DNA of 49,722 bases from Chloroflexota bacterium (GTDB taxonomy: Bacteria; Chloroflexota; Dehalococcoidia; UBA2979), in the NCBI GenBank assembly GCA_003670735.1, contig QWQU01000004.1, forward strand, positions 1 to 49,722, given 5' to 3'. A model generated the notes under the pieces. It was not told the DNA's origin. It did not search any database and worked only from the letters and a program-made list of their open reading frames with translations. Positions 9,158-19,078 of this stretch are shown here, piece by piece; positions within the stretch are counted from its first letter, which is position 1; every line of letters begins with the position of its first letter. Made by a program: the position numbers and the translations under genes.

Positions 9158-10636
9158 CTACGGCTTGCCGTAGATGGTCGTGCCCGGATAGGCCGAGGCC
9201 CACGCGAACCAGTAGGCCTCGCGGGTGTCGAGGGCGGGCAGGGTCTTCCTCGTGCGCTCGTTGATCAGGGCGGACTCGCGCATCGCCCAGCGATTGCCGT
9301 CGCTGTCGGCGAGCACGAGGTCCACGCCGCTGTCGATGATGCGCACGAAGGTCGAGCCGGTCGCCTCGTACGCACCGATCGCTTTGCCGTCGCCCTCGCA
9401 CACGATCACGATGTCCTGGGTGCCGACGCGCTCCTGGATGATGCGCTTCGAGGCGACCTCGGTGGTCGGGTACGCGCGCTGCTGCCCGCCCGCCGAGACG
9501 CCGAGCACCATCGTCTTCGGCTCGAGGCGTGCATCGATGGGCGTGACCGGGTAGAGCGGGCCGGGCGCATCGAGCACATCTCGATTCGCCGCGCCGGGCG
9601 CGTAGTCACGCACCACGCCTGTCGTCACGTCGAGCACGGTGGTCGCGGGATGGCGCGCGAACCAATCGCCCCATGTCGTGGTGAACATTGGGACGTTCGC
9701 GAGTGATGCGCGCGGTTCACCGATCGCGGCACCGGTGAGCGCATCCCAGAGCCGCGGTGTCTGGCGATCGAGCAGCAGCGAGCGCGATTGCAGCGAGAGT
9801 CCAGCCGTGCCGAACTCGAGCGTCACGCTGCTGGTGCGGCGATCGAATGCGGCAGCGCCGCCACAGGGCAGGCAATACGAGAGCAGCACGGGCTGATTGG
9901 CGATCACGTCGTTGACCGCGCCGTGCCAGGCAACGATGCGCTGTGGATACGCGCGTGCGTCACCCGCGATCGCGATCCCGTAGACGATCTCGTTGGGGTC
10001 GAGCCAGGTCGCGGCTCGCCCGGCAACGGCGCGTGGGTTTGTGAGTGGTCTCGACGCGTTGGGCTGCACCTGTGTCCAGTGCAGCAACGGCAATGCGGCG
10101 CCGAGCTTGTCGGTGAGCAGCTGGGCGTACGGCGGCTGCGTGCTCACGCTCGAGGTGAGCGCGAACAGACGTGCCTTCCACTCGGCATAGCCGGGCGGCT
10201 GCGCCACGGGGGCGTGCGCCGTGAGCCACTCGCGCCAGACGCGCGCGCGGTCAGCGCCCTCGACGCGATCGTTCGTGAGGCGCTCGAGTGCGGGCTCGAC
10301 CGCGCCGTTCCAGCCGACATCCACGTTGAGCATGTCCACGAGCGGTGCGATCAGGCGACGGTCGTTCGAGCGGCCCATCGCGTCGATCGAGGTGAGCACG
10401 TCTGTCCCGACCGGCACGCACTTCCTCGCGAGCGCCGGATCCTCGTACCAGCAGACCGAGCGGCGCAGCAGCGCATCGATCGAGGTGCCCGAGAGCGGGG
10501 CGGGAGTCGCGTTTGGGTTCGCGGTCGTGGCAGCGGTCGCACTCGGCGTGACGACGGCGGCAGGCGCTCGATCCGAGCACGCAGCAAGGAACGTCGCGAC
10601 GAGGAGGAGGGCGGCGAGCTGCCTAGCGCGCACCAT
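9158..10636 (-). CDS. DUF3179 domain-containing lipoprotein
   Basis: Lipobox MVRARQLAALLLVATFLAACSD; DUF3179 signature DPNEIVYGIAIAGDARAYPQRIVAWHGAVNDVIANQPVLLSYCLPCGGAAAFDR. Confidence 0.85.
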   Translation of the reverse strand: MVRARQLAALLLVATFLAACSDRAPAAVVTPSATAATTANPNATPAPLSGTSIDALLRRSVCWYEDPALARKCVPVGTDVLTSIDAMGRSNDRRLIAPLVDMLNVDVGWNGAVEPALERLTNDRVEGADRARVWREWLTAHAPVAQPPGYAEWKARLFALTSSVSTQPPYAQLLTDKLGAALPLLHWTQVQPNASRPLTNPRAVAGRAATWLDPNEIVYGIAIAGDARAYPQRIVAWHGAVNDVIANQPVLLSYCLPCGGAAAFDRRTSSVTLEFGTAGLSLQSRSLLLDRQTPRLWDALTGAAIGEPRASLANVPMFTTTWGDWFARHPATTVLDVTTGVVRDYAPGAANRDVLDAPGPLYPVTPIDARLEPKTMVLGVSAGGQQRAYPTTEVASKRIIQERVGTQDIVIVCEGDGKAIGAYEATGSTFVRIIDSGVDLVLADSDGNRWAMRESALINERTRKTLPALDTREAYWFAWASAYPGTTIYGKP

Positions 10637-11819
10637 AGCGAGCCACCGTGAGCCGCCTCGCGACACTGGCGAGCGGGCCGAGCGTGGGGGCGAAGGGGCC
10701 GGTGGAGCGGACGATCGAGGCGTAGGACTCGTCGCCGGTGAGCAGGTCGCAGAACTGGCGCCAGAGGCGGCCGGAGTGGGTGGCGAGCAGCACGGCGGGG
10801 GTCGGCCAGGCGTGGAAGACCTCCATCAGCCCGCGCGAGGCGACGATGTCGGGGAGGAGCTCGCGCTGCACCGCAAGGCGATAGCCGCGCATGTCTGGGA
10901 CTCGACAATCGAGGTAGTCCACGGCGGCGGGCGCGACGGCGACACCGGAGGCGATAGCGCCGTAGATGCCTTCGCCGGAGAGCGGGTCCACGAAGCCGGC
11001 GGCGTCACCGATGAGCGCGACACCGCGCACAGTGACTTCCTGGCCGGGGCGCTGCATCGGCAGGTGGTGACCGCGGACGTTGGTGAGCTGCGCGGGATCC
11101 CAGCCAACGCTCCGGGTGTAGCTGTCGAGCGTGGTGCGCAGGTGCTCACCGGCGACGCCCTTCCAGCCACCGACGCCGACGTTGACATGGTCGCCCTTGG
11201 GGAAGACCCAGCCGTAGCCGCCGGGCATAAGCCCGAGGTTCAACGCGACACGGCCGTTCAGCCACGCAGGCGTGCCGTTGGGGGTGGCGATGTTGCCTTC
11301 GAGCGCGACCGCGCCCTCCGCGACATGCTCAAAGCCGAGGAATGTGCCGACGACGCCGTTGGCGCCGTCCGCGCCGATCAGCACGCGCGAGGTGTGCGTC
11401 TCCGCGCCCTCCGTCGTGCGGCCGACGGTGACCTCGAAGGTGCCGTCGTTCTGCTCCGTGATTGCACGCACGGGGCTGCCATCACGGAACTCGACGCCCG
11501 CTTCCTGCGCGCGCTCGACCAGGAAGGCGTCGAGGTGGCGACGCTGGGTCATATAGGTGAGGGTCTTGCCGGCATTGCGGATGACGTTGGGGCCCTTGGG
11601 GCCGCCCATGACAGCGCCGGTGACGACGTGCTCCACGACGGGCTCAATGCTGAAGGGGAGCAGGTCGGCGCAGCGGATCGTGACGCCGCCGCCGCAGGGC
11701 TTGTCGCGGGGGAACTTCGCGCGGTCGAGCAGGAGCACCGACTTGCCGCGCGAGGCGATCTCGCGTGCCGCCGTGGAGCCCGCAGGCCCCGCCCCCACCA
11801 CGATCGCGTCGTATTGCAT
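10623..11819 (-). CDS. Geranylgeranyl reductase family FAD-dependent oxidoreductase
   Basis: MQYDAIVVGAGPAGSTAAREIASRGKSVLLLDRAKFPRDKPCGGGVTIR...GVALIGDAAGFVDPLSGEGIYGAIASG. Confidence 0.9.
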   Translation of the reverse strand: MQYDAIVVGAGPAGSTAAREIASRGKSVLLLDRAKFPRDKPCGGGVTIRCADLLPFSIEPVVEHVVTGAVMGGPKGPNVIRNAGKTLTYMTQRRHLDAFLVERAQEAGVEFRDGSPVRAITEQNDGTFEVTVGRTTEGAETHTSRVLIGADGANGVVGTFLGFEHVAEGAVALEGNIATPNGTPAWLNGRVALNLGLMPGGYGWVFPKGDHVNVGVGGWKGVAGEHLRTTLDSYTRSVGWDPAQLTNVRGHHLPMQRPGQEVTVRGVALIGDAAGFVDPLSGEGIYGAIASGVAVAPAAVDYLDCRVPDMRGYRLAVQRELLPDIVASRGLMEVFHAWPTPAVLLATHSGRLWRQFCDLLTGDESYASIVRSTGPFAPTLGPLASVARRLTVARYGAR

Positions 11820-11844
11820 GCGCCGATCTTAAAGCAGGGAGGCG

Positions 11845-12495
11845 TTAGGCGCGGACGAGCACGATCCTCGGCAGCCCCGGCGAGTCATCAAGTACCTCGA
11901 GGCGGTCGCGCAGGGCAGATTCGGCCAGCGCGCGCTGAATACCGTGATCCGAGGGGGCTCCGGCGCCGTCATACGCGTGCCAATCGTCGAGGATCAGCAC
12001 CGTGCCCTTACCAACGAGTGGCTCGAACCAGCGCAGCACCTCGAGCGACGATTCGTAGAGGTCGCAGTCGATGTGCGCGACCGCGATGCGTCCGAGGTTG
12101 AGCGACGTGGCGTGCTCCGGAGTGAGCGTGTCCGAGAACCAGCCGGCAACCACCTCGACCTGACTGAGATCGCCCCCGGCACGCTCGAACCAGCGCAGAA
12201 AGCGCTGCTCCGAGAATGCGAAGCGGCCACGCCAGAACGTTGCGGTCTCGGCGTTCGGCAACCCCTCGAACGAATCGAAGACGACACAGCGCATCGAGGT
12301 GAGGCCAGCACGTGCCGCCGCCTGCTGCGCGAGCAGCAGCGAAACTCCGCGATGCACGCCGAACTCGAGGTAGGCACCGCCTCCGTGACGCGCTGCCTCG
12401 GTCATCGCGAGCTCGAAGCCAGTGCGACGTGGGTCCGGGAATAACAGCCGTCCGAACGTGTGCGCCCAGCGCGAGTACGGGAGGGGCAGCGCCAT
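11845..12495 (-). CDS. TylF/MycF-like SAM-dependent methyltransferase (start uncertain)
   Basis: GGGAYLEFGVHRGVSLLLAQQAAARAG...VFDSFEGLPNAETATFWRGRFAFSEQRF...AVAHIDCDLYESSLEVLRWFEPLVGKGTVLILDDWHAYDG. Confidence 0.82.
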   Translation of the reverse strand: MALPLPYSRWAHTFGRLLFPDPRRTGFELAMTEAARHGGGAYLEFGVHRGVSLLLAQQAAARAGLTSMRCVVFDSFEGLPNAETATFWRGRFAFSEQRFLRWFERAGGDLSQVEVVAGWFSDTLTPEHATSLNLGRIAVAHIDCDLYESSLEVLRWFEPLVGKGTVLILDDWHAYDGAGAPSDHGIQRALAESALRDRLEVLDDSPGLPRIVLVRA

Positions 12496-12560
12496 GTGGG
12501 CACACGCAAGCAACGTTCGTAGCCGCGGGAATGGGTCGAGCAGGCGCGTCGGCGACCCGC

Positions 12561-13517
12561 TCAGAGCCGCACGGCTCCAGCGACACGCGACGTCTCGAAC
12601 CACGCGATCGTGCGGCGCAGGCCATCGTCCAGGCTCGTGTCGCACGAGGCGTGGAGCAGCGTCCGCATGCGCGTGACGTCGTAGCCCTTGTCGAGTTGGC
12701 CATCCGGCATTGACGTGTCGTACTCGATCGCGCCCTCGTAGCTCGTGATGCGCGCGATCGTCTCGGCCAGTGCCCGGATGCTCACCTGCGTACCGCTTGA
12801 GATATTCACGATATCGGCGCTGTCATACTGCTCGAGCGCATCGACGAGCACGCGCGCAACATCCTCGACGTACACAAAGTCTCGAGTGGGTGCGCCGGAG
12901 CCCCACACGGTCACGCTCGAGGCATGCGCATCGCGTGCCTCCACGAACTTGCGCACGAGCGCCGCGATCACATGCGAGTCGTGCAGGTCGAAATGATCGC
13001 GTGGCCCGTACATGTTCCCTGGTACGAGCACGACCGAGTTGAATCCGTATTGCTCGCGGTAGGCTTGCGCGCGTACAACGCTCATCGCCTTGGCCAACGC
13101 GAACGGGGCGCTTTCGGCCTGCGGCATGCCTCGAAACAACGTGTCCTCACCGATCGGCGATGCGGCGTCCGCTGGATACGAGCAGCCGCCGATCACGGTG
13201 AGGTGCTTATCGACACCGGCTCGCCACGCCTCGTGGTGCACGAGCGCGTCCATCATCAGGTTCTCGTGGTGGAACTCCGCCGGCCGTTCGCGGTTGGTGA
13301 GGATGCCGCCGACGAGGCCCGCGAGGTGCACGACGATCTGCGGGTGCACCGCCTCGAACATCGCGCGCACGTCGGATTGCTCGGTCAGGTCGTACTCGAC
13401 GTGTGTGGGCGCGACAACGTCGTTGTAGCCACGCTCTGCCAGCACCTCAAGCACGTGTGAACCGAGGAAGCCTGTGCCGCCCGTTACCAGCACTCGCTGC
13501 GAATTACGCTCACTCAT
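12561..13517 (-). CDS. NAD-dependent epimerase/reductase, GDP-L-fucose synthase-like
   Basis: MSERNSQRVLVTGGTGFLGSHVLEVLAERGYNDV...VVHLAGLVGGILTNRERPAEFHHENLMMDALVHHEAWRAGVDKHLTVIGGCSYPADAASPIGEDTLFRG. Confidence 0.85.
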   Translation of the reverse strand: MSERNSQRVLVTGGTGFLGSHVLEVLAERGYNDVVAPTHVEYDLTEQSDVRAMFEAVHPQIVVHLAGLVGGILTNRERPAEFHHENLMMDALVHHEAWRAGVDKHLTVIGGCSYPADAASPIGEDTLFRGMPQAESAPFALAKAMSVVRAQAYREQYGFNSVVLVPGNMYGPRDHFDLHDSHVIAALVRKFVEARDAHASSVTVWGSGAPTRDFVYVEDVARVLVDALEQYDSADIVNISSGTQVSIRALAETIARITSYEGAIEYDTSMPDGQLDKGYDVTRMRTLLHASCDTSLDDGLRRTIAWFETSRVAGAVRL

Positions 13518-14446
13518 GCGTTCACCGTGTCCGCCATCGGCAACATCGAGTACGCAGCGATTAGCTCGCGTACGCCCTGGTCGAGGCCGATGCACGCCTC
13601 GAACCCCTGCGCCCGCAGCCGCTCGTTCGAGATGACGTAGTTGCGCTTGTCCGGGTCTTCGCCAATCGCTGCTGTGTGCAGCGAGAGGGACGGCACATGC
13701 GTGCGGATCAGCTCGGCAAGCTCGCGCTTGGACAGGTTTGCCTCGTTGAGGCCGGCATTGAACGCCTGCCCGCGCATTACCTCGAAGTGATCGAGTGCGA
13801 AGACGAACGCCCGTGCCGCGTCGCGGACGTGGATGTAGTTGCGCTTGAAGTGTTCCTCGTACAGCACGAGGGAGCGCTGCGTGACAGCTCGATACACGAA
13901 GTCATTGACGAGCAGGTCGAGGCGCATGCGGGGCGATGGGCCAAATACAGTCGCGAAGCGCAGCGACACGGCCTTGCCACTCGCGAGCAACAGGCGCTCG
14001 GCGTCGACCTTGGTGCGCCCGTAGAGGGAGATCGGCTCGAGCGGCGTCTCCTCGGTGCAGTAGACCTCGCCTGACTGCGTGCCGTAGCCGCTGTTCGTGC
14101 ACGGGAAGACGATGCGCTGCTCGCTCGTGACCAACGACTCCAGCATGCGCACTGCGTCGAGGTTCACCGATGTTGCGAGCAGCGAGTCACGGTCGCACGC
14201 GCTGGCGCCGACGATCGCGGCGAGCGGGATGATCGCGTCAGCCTCAGGTACCAGGCGGCGCAGCAGCTTCTCGTCGCGCGCATCGCCTCGAACGAACGTG
14301 AACTGGGGTTCGGCGACGTATGACAGCAGGCTGGTCTGGCGGTACATGAGGTTGTCGAGCACGGTCACGGCGTGGCCAGCCGCGAGCAGCTGCCCGACGA
14401 GCACCGAGCCGATATAGCCCGCGCCGCCAGTGATGAGCACTCTCAT
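13514..14446 (-). CDS. NAD-dependent sugar epimerase/dehydratase
   Basis: MRVLITGGAGYIGSVLVGQLLAAGHAVTVLDNLMYRQTSLLSY...SLYGRTKVDAERLLL; start read at 14446; stop overlaps the 13517 start. Confidence 0.85.
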   Translation of the reverse strand: MRVLITGGAGYIGSVLVGQLLAAGHAVTVLDNLMYRQTSLLSYVAEPQFTFVRGDARDEKLLRRLVPEADAIIPLAAIVGASACDRDSLLATSVNLDAVRMLESLVTSEQRIVFPCTNSGYGTQSGEVYCTEETPLEPISLYGRTKVDAERLLLASGKAVSLRFATVFGPSPRMRLDLLVNDFVYRAVTQRSLVLYEEHFKRNYIHVRDAARAFVFALDHFEVMRGQAFNAGLNEANLSKRELAELIRTHVPSLSLHTAAIGEDPDKRNYVISNERLRAQGFEACIGLDQGVRELIAAYSMLPMADTVNA

Positions 14447-15228
14447 GCGTGTACCTCGAGTGTTTCTCGTTCGCGCGCTAGGGCGCACAGCGTCTCCTCC
14501 GTGGTTGGCAGGCCGACGAGTGCATGCGCCCGGCTCACATCGATGTTCCAGTGCTCGGTGGGCGCATCGGCACGGGCGGAGGACTGCTCGGTACCAAGGA
14601 TTGAGGCGACAGCGTCCAGTGTGAGCGGATCGCGCCCGGCGACGTTGATAACCTCGTTGGTGTGGCCCTGCTTGAGCAAGGTATCGACGATCGCGGCTAC
14701 GTGGTCGGTATCGATGAACTGGAACGTCGAGGTTGGCGCGACCCACAACGGCGCGCGCTCGAGCAGGTCGAACACTGGTCCTTTGCGGAGGCCCGGCCCA
14801 ACGACACCACCGAGCCGAATGATCAGCCAGCGCTTGGCATGGCGCCGCACCAGCTGCTCGGCCATGTACTTGTGGGCGGCGTATGGCGGGAGCCGGTTTG
14901 GATCGATCGAGGCGTCCTCGGAGGTCAGCACCTGGTTGTCGTGATCGGCATAGACCGCCACCGAGGAGATGTAGACGTAGGTCTCGGCGTCGAAGTCGCG
15001 CAGCGAATGCAGCACGGAGCGCACTGACTCCTCGAAGTCCCATCGCGGGTCGGCGTCGGCTCGATACTTCCGAGCGTTGCCGGCGGCGTTGATCAGCACG
15101 TCGCACGAGGTGCCGACGGCGCTCGCGTAGTCGGCGCGGCCGACCGCGCGATGATCGATGCCATGCGCGTTCGCATGGCGCACGAACGCCGATCCCACGA
15201 AGCCGTGACCGCCCAGTACGAGTCGCAC
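14443..15228 (-). CDS. NAD-dependent epimerase/dehydratase family protein
   Basis: GTG start: VRLVLGGHGFVGSAFVRHANAHGIDHRAVGRADY...YVYISSVAVYADHD...PPYAAHKYMAEQLVRR. Confidence 0.8.
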   Translation of the reverse strand: MRLVLGGHGFVGSAFVRHANAHGIDHRAVGRADYASAVGTSCDVLINAAGNARKYRADADPRWDFEESVRSVLHSLRDFDAETYVYISSVAVYADHDNQVLTSEDASIDPNRLPPYAAHKYMAEQLVRRHAKRWLIIRLGGVVGPGLRKGPVFDLLERAPLWVAPTSTFQFIDTDHVAAIVDTLLKQGHTNEVINVAGRDPLTLDAVASILGTEQSSARADAPTEHWNIDVSRAHALVGLPTTEETLCALARERETLEVHA

Positions 15229-15276
15229 TCGATACCCCCGCGCGTCGATATACCACTTCGTGATGTGTCTCGTACG

Positions 15277-17073
15277 ATGCGCGCCGTGCATGCGCTCCGG
15301 CGGATCCTCGGCTCACCTCGCACGATCGAGGCGTCACTGATCGCCGCGCTGGCGGTCGCCGTCCTGTACCCGCTGATGCAGTCGGGCTACCTCGCGCTCC
15401 TCGACCTGCCGTTCGGGCCGAGGCCATTCCCGGTGTGGACGTTCGATGGCACGCCGCAACACCTCGCGCCACTGTGGTTGCTGTGCGATGCGCTCTATCG
15501 CCTGCTGCCATCGCCCGAGGTCGTCGGAAAGTTGCTCGCCGTCGCCGTGCTCGTCGCCATTGGCGCGGCCGCCGCGCCCCTCGGTGGCACGTCGCGAGCG
15601 GGCAGGCTGTTCGCGATTGGCCTCTGCATGGTGAATCCATGGGTGACCGATCGACTCGCGGTTGGACAGCTCCCGCTGCTCGCGAGCTACGCAGCGGCGA
15701 TGGTGGCGTTGCGCGCAGTGATTCGAGTCGTGCAGGAGCCATCGCGCAGCGCGGCTGTGTGGCTCGGTGTCGCCACGTCAGCTACTGGCGCGCTCTCGCC
15801 ACACCTGCTGTACGTGTTTGCATTGATCTGCACCGTGTTATTCGCAGTGCATCTCGCCCGCGCGAATCGGACTTTACGGCTCGCGCTGATCGAGTCGGTA
15901 TGCATCGGGACGGGGGTAATGGTGCTGCTCTCGGCGTACTGGCTTGTGCCATTGCTTGCGCAACCGTCGCCGCTCGGACGATTTGGCGAGGCCGACGTAC
16001 AGGCGTTCATGACGCGCGGCGATCCCGCGTTTGGCTTGCCGTTCAACGTCGCCGCGTTCTACGGCTTCTGGCGCCGAGCAGCACTGACGAAGGACTGGCT
16101 TCCCGGCTGGTGGCTCGGTGCAGATGCGTTGCTGCTGCTTGGTGCGAGTGGGCTCGTGGCGTTGTGGCGCGAGCGATCGACCCGCTCGCTGTCGCTCGGA
16201 TTGGCCGCTGCCTACGGCGCAGTGCTCATCGTCGCGTGCGGGATCGCGTTCGCGCCGACCGCTGGCGCATGGAACTGGGCGTTCGAGCATGTGCCAGGCT
16301 TTGCCGGCCTGCGCGAGCCACAGAAGGCCAGCGCATTCCTCGTGATCATCACGGCCTACGCAGGTGCTCGAGGTCTGACATGGCTACTCGAGAACATGCG
16401 TCCGCGACTCCGCTCGATGGTCACTGCGCTCGCGATTGGCGTGCCGCTCGTTGCTGGTGCTGGGGACTTCGGCGGCGTGCGCGGAGCGCTCGAGCCAGTG
16501 CAGTACCCCGCTGTGTGGTACTCGGCGGCGGCGTTCCTGCGCGCACACGAGCAATCCGGCGACGCTGTGCTTGTGCTGCCGTGGCGTCAGTACTTGACGT
16601 TTGAGTTCACGCGTGGCGCGACGGTCAGCAACCCGGCGTCGTTGTTCCTCCCGGGCTCGGTCGTTTCGAGCGATGACCCACAGCTCGCTGGCCTTGCACC
16701 AGCGAATGTCGACGAGCGACATCGCGTGCTCAATGCACTGTTCGCCCGACCCGATGCGCGCGAACAGCTCGGCGTGACGATGGCTGCACTCGGCATTCGC
16801 TGGGTATTTGTCAGTGACTTGTCAGCGTCACTCGACGGTGCGCCGAGGCTGGCGCTCGCCGGACGCTGGGACGACGTCGCGGTCTACGAGGTGACCAACC
16901 TGGTCGCCTCTGCGCCTGAAGGCTCGCCGAGTGTGGCGCAGCGCGTTAGTCAGGTGGCCGGCATCGCGCTCAGTGTGATCTCGCTCGCCGCGGTCGTGTG
17001 TTTCGGTTTGCGAACAGTTGCGAGGCGTCGTCCGACGCGAGCAGAATCCGCCGCGCGCCCACCGTCGATCTAA
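15277..17073 (+). CDS. Large polytopic membrane protein, GT-C-like
   Basis: MRAVHALRRILGSPRTIEASLIAALAVAVLYPLMQSGYLALLDLPFGPRPFPVW; multiple TM segments; WAFEHVPGFAGLREPQKASAF loop resembles the 3701..5986 protein (FAYAHVPGFGLLRHFTRLATY). Confidence 0.65.
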   Translation: MRAVHALRRILGSPRTIEASLIAALAVAVLYPLMQSGYLALLDLPFGPRPFPVWTFDGTPQHLAPLWLLCDALYRLLPSPEVVGKLLAVAVLVAIGAAAAPLGGTSRAGRLFAIGLCMVNPWVTDRLAVGQLPLLASYAAAMVALRAVIRVVQEPSRSAAVWLGVATSATGALSPHLLYVFALICTVLFAVHLARANRTLRLALIESVCIGTGVMVLLSAYWLVPLLAQPSPLGRFGEADVQAFMTRGDPAFGLPFNVAAFYGFWRRAALTKDWLPGWWLGADALLLLGASGLVALWRERSTRSLSLGLAAAYGAVLIVACGIAFAPTAGAWNWAFEHVPGFAGLREPQKASAFLVIITAYAGARGLTWLLENMRPRLRSMVTALAIGVPLVAGAGDFGGVRGALEPVQYPAVWYSAAAFLRAHEQSGDAVLVLPWRQYLTFEFTRGATVSNPASLFLPGSVVSSDDPQLAGLAPANVDERHRVLNALFARPDAREQLGVTMAALGIRWVFVSDLSASLDGAPRLALAGRWDDVAVYEVTNLVASAPEGSPSVAQRVSQVAGIALSVISLAAVVCFGLRTVARRRPTRAESAARPPSI

Positions 17074-17087
17074 CGAGAGGCCTCGTC

Positions 17088-18059
17088 ATGGCTCGCGTGC
17101 TGGTGACCGGAGCTGGTGGCTTCATCGGCGCACACCTCGTGCGCCTGCTGCGCGAACGCGGCGAGTGGGTGCGTGGCGTCGATATCAAACGACCCGAGTT
17201 CGCTCCAACCGCAGCGCACGAGTTCCTGATCCGTGACCTTCGAGATCGCAGCGCATGCGCCGAGGTGGTCGAGGGCATCGACCACGTCTATCACTTCGCC
17301 GCGAACATGGGTGGCATCGGTTACATCACCGCCGTCGCTGCGCCCCTGATGCATGACAACGTGCTGATGGATGCGCACATGCTCGAGGCCGCCCGATGCG
17401 CCGAAGTCGAGCGCTTCTTCTACGCCTCGTCGGCCTGCATCTACCCCACGTTCCGCCAGGACGCAGCGGACAGCCCTGCATTGCGTGAGGATGAGGCCTA
17501 TCCCGCCGACCCCGACAACGAGTACGGCTGGGAGAAGCTCTACGTGGAGCGCATGTGCGCCGCGTACGCGAACGAGCATGGCATGACGATCCGCGTCGGT
17601 CGCATGCACAACGTGTACGGCCCCGAGGGCGCCTACGACGGTGGTCGCGAGAAGGCCCCGGCCGCACTCGCACGCAAGGTCGCGCAGGCGGGCGACGGCG
17701 ATGAACTCGAGATCTGGGGCGACGGGCAGCAAACGCGGTCGTTCTGCTACGTCGACGACGCGATCGAGGGTGCGTACCGGCTGCTGCACTCCGACGTGAC
17801 CGTCCCCGTGAATGTCGGCTCGAGTCGCCTCGTGACGATCGATGAGCTCGCGGACATCCTCGCCGCGATCGCTGGCAAGCAGCTCACGAAGCGTCACCTG
17901 CTCGACAAACCGCAGGGCGTGCGTGGGCGCAACTCTGACAACACGCTCGTGCGATCGCTGCTGGGCTGGGAGCCGAACACATCACTCGAGGACGGACTAG
18001 CCGCGACCTATCGCTGGGTTGCCGCGCAGATCGAGGCGAGCGTCGCGACGACTCGTTAG
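17088..18059 (+). CDS. NAD-dependent epimerase, GDP-mannose 3,5-epimerase-like
   Basis: MARVLVTGAGGFIGAHLVRLLRERGEWVRGVDIKRPEF...HFAANMGGIGYITAVAAPLMHDNVLMDAHMLEAARCAEVERFFYASSACIYP; the AxMGGIGYI segment resembles the GME signature. Confidence 0.85.
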   Translation: MARVLVTGAGGFIGAHLVRLLRERGEWVRGVDIKRPEFAPTAAHEFLIRDLRDRSACAEVVEGIDHVYHFAANMGGIGYITAVAAPLMHDNVLMDAHMLEAARCAEVERFFYASSACIYPTFRQDAADSPALREDEAYPADPDNEYGWEKLYVERMCAAYANEHGMTIRVGRMHNVYGPEGAYDGGREKAPAALARKVAQAGDGDELEIWGDGQQTRSFCYVDDAIEGAYRLLHSDVTVPVNVGSSRLVTIDELADILAAIAGKQLTKRHLLDKPQGVRGRNSDNTLVRSLLGWEPNTSLEDGLAATYRWVAAQIEASVATTR

Positions 18060-18835
18060 CCGCGCTGCTCGTTGCGTAGTCCGCGCGCGAAGCGCAACAG
18101 CCGACGTACACGCCACAACAGCACAGCAGGCGATGTCCCCGAGCGTCGAGGCAACGCCGCGAGCGTACGCAGCTGCTCACCAAAGTTTGCGAGCACCGGC
18201 TCACCGTGACCGCAGCAGCCGATGCTCGGCGCGCGCTCCCCGAAGATGCGCATCGTTTCGAGGTACTGTCGGTCGTCCGAGTTGATGAACTTGAGCGAGC
18301 GCGCCAGCCCATCGTTGTGACTGATCACGAGGTCGCCGACGAACGCCACGTCGCGTGCCGTATCAAGGAAGCAGTACGAACCGGGCGTATGTCCTGGCGT
18401 TGGGATCGCGAGCAATCCCGGCACAACCTCGAACTCGCCGTCGAGCACGCGATCGATCCGCGGGAGCGGTGGCATGCGCCGTCGCATCATGCGTCGCATC
18501 AGCCAGCTCATCGGTCCGCGCTTCGAGGTCATCGAGACGCGCCAGCCCTCGCTGTCCTGCTTCGCGTCCCCCGAGCCGATCACGACCGGTACCCCGAGGT
18601 GTTCCCGCAGGCCCTCCGCTGCGCCGGAGTGGTCCGGGTGCGAGTGCGTCAGCAGCACCATCGAGAGGTGGCGTCCGGGCACGGTCGCCGCGAGTTCTGC
18701 CTCGATTGCGTCGAGGCTGGGCGCGAAGCCGGTGTCGATCAGCACGAGCTGACCGTCGGCGGCCTCCACGAGGTATACGTTGCTGCCTCGGGTGCCTTCG
18801 AGGCGCCAGATGCCCGGAACGACGACGCTGGCCAT
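18056..18835 (-). CDS. MBL-fold metallo-hydrolase
   Basis: VYLVEAADGQLVLIDTGFAPSLDAIEAEL...LLTHSHPDHSGAAEGLREHLGVPVVIG...TPGHTPGSYCF. Confidence 0.92.
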   Translation of the reverse strand: MASVVVPGIWRLEGTRGSNVYLVEAADGQLVLIDTGFAPSLDAIEAELAATVPGRHLSMVLLTHSHPDHSGAAEGLREHLGVPVVIGSGDAKQDSEGWRVSMTSKRGPMSWLMRRMMRRRMPPLPRIDRVLDGEFEVVPGLLAIPTPGHTPGSYCFLDTARDVAFVGDLVISHNDGLARSLKFINSDDRQYLETMRIFGERAPSIGCCGHGEPVLANFGEQLRTLAALPRRSGTSPAVLLWRVRRLLRFARGLRNEQRG

Positions 18836-18886
18836 GTGGCCTCCCTGGACCGAGGGTAGGGGTACCCCGAATTCGTCGATTCGAGG

Positions 18887-18916
18887 TTGACGCGGTTGGG
18901 CTCCAGCGCCAATACT
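18887..18916 (+). promoter_or_regulatory. Candidate sigma-70-type promoter for the ilv leader
   Basis: TTGACG (18887-18892), 18-bp spacer, AATACT (18911-18916). Confidence 0.45.
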
Positions 18917-18925
18917 GTCCTCGTT

Positions 18926-19018
18926 ATGGCGAACACCATTCTCTCCCGCCAGACCTCTGAGGCCGCTCGCACCGCCGAGCAGGGCCTGCTCGGCATCTCC
19001 GTACTCGTACTTACCTAG
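18926..19018 (+). CDS. BCAA leader peptide (30 aa) upstream of ilvB
   Basis: Manual translation MANTILSRQTSEAARTAEQGLLGISVLVLT*; the C-terminal run LLGISVLVL is dominated by Leu/Ile/Val and precedes a terminator-like hairpin. Confidence 0.8.
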   Translation: MANTILSRQTSEAARTAEQGLLGISVLVLT

Positions 19019-19056
19019 GCGGCGCGTGCGGCTAGAGGCCGCGCTCGTCGCCTATC

Positions 19057-19078
19057 ACGGCCCGCCTCTGCGGGCCGT
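19057..19078 (+). terminator. ilv attenuator terminator-like hairpin
   Basis: ACGGCCCGC-CTCT-GCGGGCCGT, 9-bp perfect arms, 3' TT only; between the leader peptide and ilvB. Confidence 0.7.

Noticed and set aside
10221-12101. 626-aa plus-strand ORF
   Set aside because: Shadow of the DUF3179 and geranylgeranyl-reductase-like genes, which have clear family signatures on the minus strand.
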